A stretch of 51,727 bases of DNA, taken from contig NZ_AHAM01000133.1 in assembly GCF_000236565.1 (NCBI RefSeq), positions 1 through 51,727 on the forward strand, written 5' to 3'. This document shows, in pieces, positions 34,138 to 42,442 of the stretch. A program made the translations under genes and the position numbers. Below the pieces are notes generated by a model. That model was not told where the DNA came from. It did not search any database and saw nothing but the letters and a program-made list of their open reading frames with translations. The DNA is from Mesorhizobium alhagi CCNWXJ12-2 (GTDB lineage Bacteria > Pseudomonadota > Alphaproteobacteria > Rhizobiales > Rhizobiaceae). The stretch's first letter is position 1. The number at the start of each line of letters is the position of its first letter.

Positions 34138-35520
34138 CTAGTCTGCCCTGCGAAGATCGGCCTCGGCAAGGTCCAGCGCTTTCAGAATGCGGTCGCCGGC
34201 CATATCGATCGTATCGCGGGTCCAGATCAGCGGCGGCGAGAGTATCATCGTATCGCCAGTCGCCCGCATCATCATCCCTTGCGCGATCGCGTGATCGCGG
34301 ACGGTGACAGCGGCGCTGCCGGCCGGCTGGAAACGCTCGCGCGTCGCCTTGTCCTTGACGATCTCGATCGCGCCCATCAGACCGACGCTGCGCACTTCGC
34401 CGACCAGTCCATGGCCGGAAATCCGCTCCTTCAGAATCATTGCGAAATAAGGGCCGGTGTCGGTCCTGACACGCTCGACCAGACCCTCCCGCTCGATGAT
34501 CTCGAGGTTCTTGAGGGCCACCGCGCAGGCCACCGGATGACCGGAATAGGTGTAGCCGTGATAGAACTCGCCGCCCTTCTCGACCAGCGTCGAGGCGATC
34601 CTGTCGCCGACCAGCAGCGCCGAGAGCGGTTGGTAGCCCGAAGTCAGCGCCTTGGCCGTGGTGATCGTGTCGGGCTCGATGCCGAAGGTCTGGGCGGCGA
34701 ACCATTCGCCCGTCCGGCCGTAACCGGTAATGACCTCGTCGAGCATCAGGAGCACGTCGTATTTTCGGCAGATGCGCTGGATTTCCGGCCAATAGCTCGC
34801 CGGCGGGATCTTCACGCCGCCCGCCCCCATGATCGGTTCGCCTATGAAGGCTGCGACATTGTCCGCGCCCGCTTCCAGGATGGCGTCCTCGACGGCCTTG
34901 GCGGCGCGCAGGCCGAAATCATGGTCGCTCTCGCCCGGCAGCGCGAGCTCGTATGCGTAGGGCATCATCACATGCACGATATTGGGCACCGCCCCGCCAA
35001 GCTGGCTGTGCATGCCGTCCATACCGCCGAGCGAGGTTCCCGCCACCGTGGAGCCGTGATAGGCCATGGTGCGCGAGATGATGCGGTTCTTCTGCGGCTT
35101 GCCTTCAAGCACCCAGTAGTGGCGGACCAGCCGCAGCGCCGTGTCGTTGGCCTCCGATCCAGACGAGCCGTAGAACACCTGGTTGATATTCTTCGGCGCG
35201 ATGTCCGCAAGCTTCTTCGCAAGCAGCACCGGCGTCGGTGTCGAGCATTTGAAAAAGGAGTTGTAGTAAGGCAGTTCCTTCATCTGCGCGTAAGCAGCCT
35301 CGGCAAGCTCGTTTCGGCCATAGCCGATATTCACGCACCACAGGCCGGCCATGCCGTCGAGCAGCTCGTTGCCCTCGGAATCGTAGATGAACGGCCCCTC
35401 AGCGCGGGTGATCATGCGCGAGCCTGCGCCACGCAATTCCTTATGGTCGGTGAACGGGTGAATGTGATGGGCGGAGTCGATCGCCTGCAGCTGCGAGAGC
35501 GAATAGTTCTGGTAAGTCAT
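34138..35520 (-). CDS. Class III PLP-dependent aminotransferase (omega-amino acid/polyamine type)
   Basis: A 460-residue class III transaminase. It begins QAIDSAHHIHPFTDHKEL, as do the putrescine/omega-amino acid:pyruvate enzymes (SpuC-like). The cofactor-binding run is VFYGSSGSEANDTALRLVRH; the PLP Asp lies in LLMLDEVITGYGRTG and the Schiff-base Lys in TITTAKALTSGYQPLSA. Likely donors are polyamines, beta-alanine, taurine or aromatic amines, with pyruvate as acceptor. A strong GGAAGGAAC precedes the ATG at 35520, ruling out the longer frame to 35688. The donor cannot be fixed from sequence. Confidence 0.87.
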   Translation of the reverse strand: MTYQNYSLSQLQAIDSAHHIHPFTDHKELRGAGSRMITRAEGPFIYDSEGNELLDGMAGLWCVNIGYGRNELAEAAYAQMKELPYYNSFFKCSTPTPVLLAKKLADIAPKNINQVFYGSSGSEANDTALRLVRHYWVLEGKPQKNRIISRTMAYHGSTVAGTSLGGMDGMHSQLGGAVPNIVHVMMPYAYELALPGESDHDFGLRAAKAVEDAILEAGADNVAAFIGEPIMGAGGVKIPPASYWPEIQRICRKYDVLLMLDEVITGYGRTGEWFAAQTFGIEPDTITTAKALTSGYQPLSALLVGDRIASTLVEKGGEFYHGYTYSGHPVACAVALKNLEIIEREGLVERVRTDTGPYFAMILKERISGHGLVGEVRSVGLMGAIEIVKDKATRERFQPAGSAAVTVRDHAIAQGMMMRATGDTMILSPPLIWTRDTIDMAGDRILKALDLAEADLRRAD

Positions 35521-35752
35521 GGGGTTGTTCCTTCCAGTTGAATCGATCCGGCAACAGCCGGGTGCGAATTCAGCGGAAGGCAGGCGGCGAATAGCCGATG
35601 CGAGCGCAAAGCCGCAGCAGCTCGGCGTGCAGCGTTCGCCGCGACGGAACCGAAGCGAATTGCGAACGCACCTGGGTAAAGCGTGCAAGGCTCATGACAA
35701 GACTGTAGCGGAAGGAGTGCGAACCGTTCAAGCGGCTGTGGTGAAGGCGAGC

Positions 35753-36514
35753 TCAGCCCTTGCCCAGAAGTGCAAGCAGCTTTTGCGCATCGGCGGGTGC
35801 TGCGCTTTTCACGTCATTGTCGAAGAAGCACCACACGTCGCGACCCTCCTTGCGCCACTTCCGGATGTGCCTCGCCCATTTCTTCAGCGCTGCGTCGGAA
35901 TAGAAGCCATGGTAGCGGCCGCTGGATCCATGATTGCGCACGTAAACCCAGTCGGCGGTGACTTCCAGCGGCGCCGGAGCCGAGGCATGGTCGGAGATGC
36001 ACAGCGCCATGCCATGGTCGCGCAGCAGCTCGAAGGTGGGCTCCTCGTACCAGCTCGGATGGCGGAACTCGAAGCTGCAGGAATATTTCTTCGGCAGGCG
36101 CTTGATGAAGGCCGCCAGCCGCTCCCGGTCCGCCTTCATCTGCGGATGCAACTGGAACAGCACCGGCCCGAGCTTGTCGCCCAGCAGGTCGAGTCGCGAG
36201 GTGAGCAGGTGAAGCGAGTTCTCGTCGACATTCAGCCGCCGCCAATGTGTGATGAAACGCGAGGCCTTCCAAGCATAGCGAAAGCTCTCTGGCGCCGCAA
36301 CGCGCCAGTTCACGACCGCCTTCTCGGTCGGCGTTCGATAGAATGGCGCGTTGAGTTCGGTCGAGTTGAACTGCGTGACGTAGTAGGCGAGCGCGTCCTT
36401 CTTCTTCACCTCCTTCGGATAGAATGGTCCCCACCAGTCCGCGTAGTGCCAGCCCGACGTACCGACGCGGAGTTCAGCGTCGCCTTTCCTGCTGCTGCGG
36501 CTCTTGCTCGTCAT
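35753..36514 (-). CDS. DUF72 (YecE-like) protein
   Basis: A 253-residue member of DUF72, a TIM-barrel-like family of unknown function. Recognisable segments are RVGTSGWHYADWWGPFYP at the N-terminus, NSTELNAPFYRTPTE, LHPQMK and CSFEFRHPSWYEE. The end of the barrel reads DVWCFFDNDVKSAAPADAQ. I start at ATG 36514; the frame extends to 36637, but that would overlap the oxidase gene. The family is common beside DNA-repair or carbohydrate genes but has no proven reaction. It is read from the same strand as the aminotransferase gene, ~230 bp away. Confidence 0.85.
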   Translation of the reverse strand: MTSKSRSSRKGDAELRVGTSGWHYADWWGPFYPKEVKKKDALAYYVTQFNSTELNAPFYRTPTEKAVVNWRVAAPESFRYAWKASRFITHWRRLNVDENSLHLLTSRLDLLGDKLGPVLFQLHPQMKADRERLAAFIKRLPKKYSCSFEFRHPSWYEEPTFELLRDHGMALCISDHASAPAPLEVTADWVYVRNHGSSGRYHGFYSDAALKKWARHIRKWRKEGRDVWCFFDNDVKSAAPADAQKLLALLGKG

Positions 36515-36554
36515 CGACGTTTGAACGCGGCAAGCGCCGATTGGTGGCAGGTCT

Positions 36555-37724
36555 TCAGCCGCGGTAAGCAGTGGACGGCGAGCGGGCGAACCGCCCGATC
36601 TCGAAACGGCTGATGTTGTGTCGCGTTTCGCCCTCAATCGCCAGATCGGCCAGCACCTCGCCGATGACGCTCGCGAATTTGTAGCCGTGGCCCGAACAGG
36701 GCGACGCGATCACGATACGCGGGTCGGTAGGCGAAAGGTCGATGACGAAATCCTCATCCGGCGTCTTGGTGTAGATGCAGGTTCGCATATCTCTCAGCGG
36801 CCCTGCGGCTGCAGGCAGGTAGGTTTCGAGAAAGTCACGCATCCGCTTCTCGTCGGCCGGGCCGGCATCCTGCTTGGCCTCATCGGCCCGCGACCAAGTC
36901 CCGCTTGCGTGATGGGAGGCGCATTTGAACCCGCTGCCCAGGAAATCCGGAAAGCCGTAGGCGATGTCGTCCTCACCGTCGATGATGAACACCGGCAGCA
37001 TGCCGAGGCGCACGGCGTCCGGGTCGCGCGGCGCAAACCAGCAAAGCACCTGCCGGCTGAGCGTCAGGTGCGGCTTCAGTTCGGGCACCAGTTCGCCGAT
37101 CCAGGGGCCGGCGGCGATCACCGCGCTTGCAGCCTCGATCGTCCGGTCCCGCAGCACGATCCGCACGCCTCCGGAGGTCGGCTCGACGCCGAGGACAGGC
37201 GTATTCTCCAGCACTTCCGCGCCCGCCGCGCGCGCCAGCTCCAAATGCCGTGCGTTGGCGAGTTCGGGTCGCAGGAAGCCGCCCTCGGGCTGCCACACGG
37301 CCGAATAGTCGCCCGGCAACGTGAATTCCCGATAACGTCTTCGAATCTCGCCTGCGTCGAGCACCTCGTGTTCCAGCCCGTGCAGGCGGCTCGCCGCCAG
37401 CGACCCCTCGACAATGACGCTGCCCGGCTTGCCGATTTCGAGCACGCCGGTGACGGTCAGCACCTTTTCCCCGGCAAGTTGCTCGAGTTCGCGCCAGTTC
37501 TCATAGGCGCGCCGGGCGAGCGGTACATAGCTGGGATGCTCGAAATAACCGAGTCGAATAGCCCGCGACTCGTCGTGCGACGAACCGCGATCGTGACCGG
37601 GTTCGAACTGCTCGATCCCCAGAACCCGCTTACCCCGCCGTGCAATGTGGAACAGGGCAGCACTTCCCATCGCGCCCAGGCCGATGACAACAACATCATG
37701 GGCGATTCGCTTCCCTTCCGGCAT
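36555..37724 (-). CDS. solA: SolA/monomeric sarcosine oxidase-type flavoprotein (N-methyl amino acid oxidase)
   Basis: A 389-residue flavoprotein. The N-terminal FAD site is DVVVIGLGAMGSAALFHIAR, followed by SSHDESRAIRLGYFEHPSYV, typical of SolA/MSOX. The covalent-flavin Cys region is IASPCSGHGYKFASVIGEV. Family members oxidatively demethylate sarcosine, N-methyltryptophan or N-methylproline-like substrates to formaldehyde and peroxide. GAGGG lies before the ATG. It is divergent from the MttB-family gene (97 bp between), placing an N-demethylase at the edge of the methylated-onium island. The name reflects family, not a proven tryptophan substrate. Confidence 0.85.
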   Translation of the reverse strand: MPEGKRIAHDVVVIGLGAMGSAALFHIARRGKRVLGIEQFEPGHDRGSSHDESRAIRLGYFEHPSYVPLARRAYENWRELEQLAGEKVLTVTGVLEIGKPGSVIVEGSLAASRLHGLEHEVLDAGEIRRRYREFTLPGDYSAVWQPEGGFLRPELANARHLELARAAGAEVLENTPVLGVEPTSGGVRIVLRDRTIEAASAVIAAGPWIGELVPELKPHLTLSRQVLCWFAPRDPDAVRLGMLPVFIIDGEDDIAYGFPDFLGSGFKCASHHASGTWSRADEAKQDAGPADEKRMRDFLETYLPAAAGPLRDMRTCIYTKTPDEDFVIDLSPTDPRIVIASPCSGHGYKFASVIGEVLADLAIEGETRHNISRFEIGRFARSPSTAYRG

Positions 37725-37821
37725 GTCGCATCCCTCGCGCTAGTGGTCGCCGCCTCCGCAATGATGGCGGGACCGCCGGTCCATTATGCCGGCCAAATCC
37801 CGCATTGCCACGAGGAAGTCC

Positions 37822-39396
37822 ATGACCGCTGCCCTTCACTCTGCCGAACAGGCGCCCGTCGGCCGCGCCCGCCACGGCGGACGCGCCGGAAAGCGCGCCG
37901 GTGGGGCCTCGGCCTTCGAGCAGGCGCCTTTCCGGCAACTGAAAATCCCGTTCGCGCCGACAAGGCTGGTTTCCGACGATGAACTGGAATCCATCCACGT
38001 CGCATCGCTGCGTGTGCTGAGGGATATCGGTGTCGACGTGCTGCATGAAGGGGCACGCAAAATCATGAAAGAGCATGGCGCGGCCGTGCGTGAGGGTGTT
38101 GAGCGGGTTCATTTCGACAGCGACATGATCCTCGAACTGATCGCACACGCCCCTTCGGAATTTACCGTCCATGCGCGCAACCCGGCGCACAATGTGCGCT
38201 TCGGCGGCAACAACGTGACCATTGCGATGATGGCATCCGCGCCGAACTGCTCGGACATCGACAGCGGCAGGCGACCGGGAAATCAGGCCGACTATCGGAA
38301 TTTCCTGCGGCTGGCGCAGATGCACAACATCATCCACTGCATGGGCGGCTATCCGGTGGAGCCGATCGATATCCACCCTTCGGTGCGCCATCTCGAATGC
38401 ATCCGCGACCTCGCGACGCTGACCGACAAGGCGTTCCACATCTATTCGCTGGGTAAGGAGCGCAATGTCGACGGCATCGAGATCGCCCGCATCGCCCGCG
38501 GCATCTCCCGCGAACAGATGCTCGACGAGCCCTCGGTCTTCACCATCATCAACACCAATTCGCCGCTGAAGCTCGACGTGCCGATGATGGAAGGCATCAT
38601 CCAGATGTCCTCGGCGGGCCAGGTCGTGGTTGTCACGCCGTTTACGCTCTCGGGCGCTATGGCGCCTGTGACGATCGCCGGCGCGCTGGTGCAGCAGAAT
38701 GCCGAGGCGCTCGCGGGCATCGCGTTTTCGCAGATGGTGCGCAAGGGCGCCCCGGTCGCCTATGGCGGCTTCACCTCCAATGTCGATATGAAATCGGGCG
38801 CGCCTGCCTTTGGCACGCCGGAATACATGAAGGCGCAATTGATCGGCGGCCAGCTCGCCCGCCGCTACAACGTCCCCTACCGCACCTCGAACACCTGCGC
38901 CGCCAACACTGTCGACGCGCAGGCGGCCTATGAGAGCGTGTTCTCGCTGTGGGGCGCGATTCAGGGCGGTGGGAATATGATGATGCACGCCGCGGGCTGG
39001 CTCGAAGGCGGGCTGCGCTGCTCCTACGAGAAGACCATCCTCGACATCGACATGCTGCAGATGGTCGCCGAGTTCCTCACGCCACTCGATCTGTCCGATG
39101 ACGCGCTCGGCTTCGAGGCGATCCGCGACGTCGGGCCGGGCGGCCATTTCTTCGGCACCCAGCATACGCAGAACCGCTACAAGACTGCTTTTTATTCGCC
39201 GATTGTTTCCGACTGGCGCAATTTCGAGACATGGGCGGAAGCCGGCAGCCCGACGGCCGTCGAAAAAGCCAACCGCGTCTGGAAAGAGCGGCTGGCGACC
39301 TACGAAAAACCCCACATGGACCCGGCAATCGCCGAAGAACTGGACGCCTTCGTCGAAAAGCGCCGGCTCGAAGGCGGCGCACCGACGGATTTTTGA
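37822..39396 (+). CDS. MttB-family (trimethylamine methyltransferase-like) protein, non-pyrrolysine
   Basis: A 524-residue MttB-superfamily protein. True MttB uses pyrrolysine encoded by an in-frame TAG; this frame has none, so it is a non-Pyl homologue like glycine betaine:corrinoid methyltransferase MtgB. Diagnostic stretches are NNVTIAMMASAPNCSDIDSG, SGAMAPVTIAGALVQQNAEA and, near the C-terminus, RDVGPGGHFFGTQHTQ. The basic N-terminal ~35 residues are poorly conserved in look. GAGGAAG lies before the ATG. A quaternary amine or sulfonium methyl donor is expected, with methyl transfer to a corrinoid protein, but no corrinoid protein gene is in the window. It leads a same-strand set with RidA-like and dimethylglycine dehydrogenase-like genes. 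Confidence 0.87.
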   Translation: MTAALHSAEQAPVGRARHGGRAGKRAGGASAFEQAPFRQLKIPFAPTRLVSDDELESIHVASLRVLRDIGVDVLHEGARKIMKEHGAAVREGVERVHFDSDMILELIAHAPSEFTVHARNPAHNVRFGGNNVTIAMMASAPNCSDIDSGRRPGNQADYRNFLRLAQMHNIIHCMGGYPVEPIDIHPSVRHLECIRDLATLTDKAFHIYSLGKERNVDGIEIARIARGISREQMLDEPSVFTIINTNSPLKLDVPMMEGIIQMSSAGQVVVVTPFTLSGAMAPVTIAGALVQQNAEALAGIAFSQMVRKGAPVAYGGFTSNVDMKSGAPAFGTPEYMKAQLIGGQLARRYNVPYRTSNTCAANTVDAQAAYESVFSLWGAIQGGGNMMMHAAGWLEGGLRCSYEKTILDIDMLQMVAEFLTPLDLSDDALGFEAIRDVGPGGHFFGTQHTQNRYKTAFYSPIVSDWRNFETWAEAGSPTAVEKANRVWKERLATYEKPHMDPAIAEELDAFVEKRRLEGGAPTDF

Positions 39397-39404
39397 GGTT
39401 TGAA

Positions 39405-39788
39405 ATGAAGATGAAGCCCATCAACGCGCCTGACGCGCCGCAACCGCTCGGCGGTTATGTCCAGGCGATGGAAGTGACCGGCGCGACGCGTACGCTCTAC
39501 ATCAGCGGCCAGATTCCTCAGGCTGCTGACGGTAGCGTGCCGGAGCGATTCGAGGACCAGGCGCGCCTCGTCTGGGAAAACGTGATCGCTCAATTGCACG
39601 CCGCCGATATGACACTCGACAATCTGGTCAAGGTCACGATTTTCCTTTCCGACCGCAAGTACACTGCCGATTACCGCAAAGTCCGGCAGGAGGTGCTTCA
39701 AGGCAGGCAGATCGGGCTGACAACGATCATCACCGGCATCTTCGACGAGAAATGGCTTCTGGAGATCGAAGCCATCGCCGCCGCCTGA
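39405..39788 (+). CDS. RidA/YjgF-family protein
   Basis: A 127-residue Rid-family protein. The core runs TRTLYISGQIPQAADGSV, ENVIAQLHAADMTLDNLVKV, YTADYRKVR and a C-terminal LLEIEAIAAA. RidA proper deaminates reactive enamine/imine intermediates and has an Arg-x-x-Pro-ending motif. This copy lacks the canonical C-terminal RVEIEAVA-type arginine, so it belongs to another Rid subgroup. It starts 8 nt after the MttB-family gene and precedes the flavoprotein gene by 48 nt, so it probably handles an imine or iminium product of amine oxidation. Confidence 0.83.
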   Translation: MKMKPINAPDAPQPLGGYVQAMEVTGATRTLYISGQIPQAADGSVPERFEDQARLVWENVIAQLHAADMTLDNLVKVTIFLSDRKYTADYRKVRQEVLQGRQIGLTTIITGIFDEKWLLEIEAIAAA

Positions 39789-39836
39789 CGCCGCTTCCAT
39801 TCCTGACTCGATTTACGCACAAACGGACGCAATTTC

Positions 39837-42407
39837 ATGAAATCCCACGCAAAAGCGGTTGTCATCGGCGGCGGCGTCGTCGGCGCTTCGGTTCTCTTCC
39901 ATCTGGCGAGGGCCGGCTGGACGGACGTCATGCTGATCGAGCGCTCCGAGTTGACCTCGGGTTCGTCTTGGCATGCCGCCGGCGGCTTCCACACGCTGAA
40001 CGGTGATCCCAACGTCGCCAAGCTCCAGGCCTACACCGTGCAGCTCTACAAGGAACTGGAGGAGATTTCCGGCCAGTCCTGCGGCCTGCACCTGACCGGC
40101 GGCGTGATGATGGCGGATACGCCCGAGCGCATGGACTTCCTGCGCCTCACCCACGCCAAGGGCCGCTATCTCGGCATGGAGACCGAGTTGATCACGCCGT
40201 CCGAGGCCAAGGCGATGTTCCCGCTGATGGACGAGACGAATTTCGTCGGCGCCATGTGGGATCCGGTCGAGGGCCATCTCGACCCGTCGGGCACCACCCA
40301 TGCCTACGCCAAGGCCGCAAAAAAGCTCGGCGCGGAAATCGTGCTGCGCAACCGCGTCGTCGAACTGACGCAGGAGGTCGACGGCACCTGGAACGTCGTC
40401 ACCGAACAGGGCACGGTGAAGGCCGAGCATGTCGTGAACTGCGGCGGCCTGTGGGCGCGCGAGATCGGCCGCATGGCCGGGCTGGAGCTGCCGGTTCTGG
40501 CCATGGAGCACATGTACCTCCTGACCGAGCCTATGCCCGAGGTCGAGGAATTCAACCGCTCGACCGGTCGCGAGATGATCGGCGTCATCGATTTCAAGGG
40601 CGAAATCTATACCCGGCAGGAGCGCAATGGCGTGCTGCTCGGCACCTACGAGAAGGCGGCCAAGCCGTGGTCGCCGGTGGAGACGCCGTGGAGTTTTGGC
40701 CACGAACTGCTGGCGCCGGACCTAGACCGCATCGCGCCGTCGCTGGAAGTCGGCTTCCGCCATTTTCCGGGCATCGAAAAAGCCGGCATCAAGCAGATCA
40801 TCAACGGCCCGTTCACTTTCGCGCCTGACGGCAACCCGTTGGTCGGTCCTGTGCAGGGCCTGACCAATTACTGGACGGCTTGCGCGGTCATGGCTGGCTT
40901 TTCGCAGGGCGGAGGCGTCGGCCTGGCCCTGTCCAACTGGATGGTGCATGGCGACCCCGGCTTCGACGTCTGGGGCATGGACGTTGCCCGCTTCGGCGAA
41001 TGGGCGACGCTGCGCTACACCAATGCCAAGGTCCGGGAAAACTATTCGCGCCGCTTCTCCATACGCTTTCCCAACGAGGAACTGCCGGCGGCAAGACCGG
41101 CGCAGACGACGCCGCTCTACGACATGATGGTGGCCAACAACGCCGTCATGGGCGACAGTTGGGGCCTTGAAACCCCACTCTGGTTCGCGCCGAAGGGCAC
41201 GGAACCCGAGGACATCGTTTCCTTCCACCGCTCCAACGATTTCGAGCATATCGGCAATGAAGTGCGCGCGACGCGTGAGCGCGTCGGCGTCACGGAAATC
41301 GCCAATTTCGCGAAATACGAAGTCGCCGGGCCGGGCGCGGAGGATTTCCTCAACCGGCTGATGACCAACCGCATGCCGAAGGCCGGGCGCATCGTGCTGA
41401 CGCCGATGCTGAATGAGTTCGGCAAGCTGATCGGCGACTTCACCATCGCCAAGGCGGCCGAAGAGCGTTTCATGATCTTTGGTTCTTCCGCCGCACAGAA
41501 ATACCACATGCGCTGGTTCGAAAGGCATTTGCCCAAGGACGGCTCGGTCCGGTTGCACCGCTTCGACCAGACGCTGGTCGGCCTGTCGATCGCCGGCCCA
41601 CGCTCGCGCGACCTTTTGACCAAGCTGGTCGATGCCGATGTCTCGAACAAGGCGTTCCGCTTCATGGATTTCCGCGAGATGGCTGTCGGCGGCGCGCCCT
41701 GCATGGTCAACCGCGTCACCTATACCGGCGATCTCGGTTACGAAATCTGGATGGCGCCGGCCTATCAGCGGCTGGTCTATGCAGCAATCAAGCAGGCGGG
41801 CGAGGAGTTCGGGATCGTCGATTTCGGCATGCGCGCGCTGCTGTCGATGCGGCTCGAGAAGAACTTCCCGACATGGTTCCGCGAGTTGCGGCCAATCTAC
41901 GGCGTGTTCGAAGGGTCGATGGATCGCTTCATCAAGCTGGACAAGAACGATTTCATCGGACGCGAGCAAGCGGCAAAGGAACAGGTGGAAGGCCCGAAGC
42001 TGCGCCGCGTTTCGTTCATGGTCGATGCGATCGACGCCGATGTGATGGGCGATGAGCCAATCTGGGCGAAGGTTTCGACCGACTATGGCACCGTCGAGAA
42101 GCCGCACGGCTTCGGCGCGCCGCGCTTTGACGGCTCGGGCAAGGAAGTGCGCGGTTCGATGGCCGCTAATGATTCTTCCGGCATTCGCGGCATCGTCGAC
42201 GGCGAGTGGCGAGTTGTCGGCTGGGTCACATCCGGCGGCTACGCGCATTACGTCCAGAAGTCGATGGCGCAGGGCTATGTGCCGGCCGCCCTCGCCCAGA
42301 ACGAGAGCGACGGCCTGTTCGAGATCGAGATCCTGGGGCGCCGCCGCCCCGCCCGCATCAACATTGCGCCGCCCTTCGACCCGAGCGGCGAGAAGATGCG
42401 GACGTAA
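39837..42407 (+). CDS. Dimethylglycine/sarcosine dehydrogenase-like flavoprotein with folate (GcvT) domain
   Basis: An 856-residue two-part enzyme. Residues ~1-380 are a DAO-type flavin oxidoreductase: FAD loop AVVIGGGVVGASVLFHLARA, then SGSSWHAAGGFHTLN, whose His is the usual covalent FAD attachment. Residues ~430-850 are a GcvT aminomethyltransferase domain that binds tetrahydrofolate (GDLGYEIWMAP; RLEKNFPTWFRELRP). The product formaldehyde unit is therefore expected to leave as 5,10-methylene-THF. Glycine betaine-derived dimethylglycine, sarcosine, or an N-methyl proline are candidate substrates. The gene is third in the MttB-RidA set and is followed 35 bp later by the DddP gene. Confidence 0.85.
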   Translation: MKSHAKAVVIGGGVVGASVLFHLARAGWTDVMLIERSELTSGSSWHAAGGFHTLNGDPNVAKLQAYTVQLYKELEEISGQSCGLHLTGGVMMADTPERMDFLRLTHAKGRYLGMETELITPSEAKAMFPLMDETNFVGAMWDPVEGHLDPSGTTHAYAKAAKKLGAEIVLRNRVVELTQEVDGTWNVVTEQGTVKAEHVVNCGGLWAREIGRMAGLELPVLAMEHMYLLTEPMPEVEEFNRSTGREMIGVIDFKGEIYTRQERNGVLLGTYEKAAKPWSPVETPWSFGHELLAPDLDRIAPSLEVGFRHFPGIEKAGIKQIINGPFTFAPDGNPLVGPVQGLTNYWTACAVMAGFSQGGGVGLALSNWMVHGDPGFDVWGMDVARFGEWATLRYTNAKVRENYSRRFSIRFPNEELPAARPAQTTPLYDMMVANNAVMGDSWGLETPLWFAPKGTEPEDIVSFHRSNDFEHIGNEVRATRERVGVTEIANFAKYEVAGPGAEDFLNRLMTNRMPKAGRIVLTPMLNEFGKLIGDFTIAKAAEERFMIFGSSAAQKYHMRWFERHLPKDGSVRLHRFDQTLVGLSIAGPRSRDLLTKLVDADVSNKAFRFMDFREMAVGGAPCMVNRVTYTGDLGYEIWMAPAYQRLVYAAIKQAGEEFGIVDFGMRALLSMRLEKNFPTWFRELRPIYGVFEGSMDRFIKLDKNDFIGREQAAKEQVEGPKLRRVSFMVDAIDADVMGDEPIWAKVSTDYGTVEKPHGFGAPRFDGSGKEVRGSMAANDSSGIRGIVDGEWRVVGWVTSGGYAHYVQKSMAQGYVPAALAQNESDGLFEIEILGRRRPARINIAPPFDPSGEKMRT

Positions 42408-42442
42408 GCGTTACCCTCACGATCCCTCAGGTCCCGAGCGAC

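Noticed and set aside
37822-39396. Possibility that the MttB homologue uses pyrrolysine
   Set aside because: The frame is continuous with no in-frame TAG, and no pyl genes are in the window.
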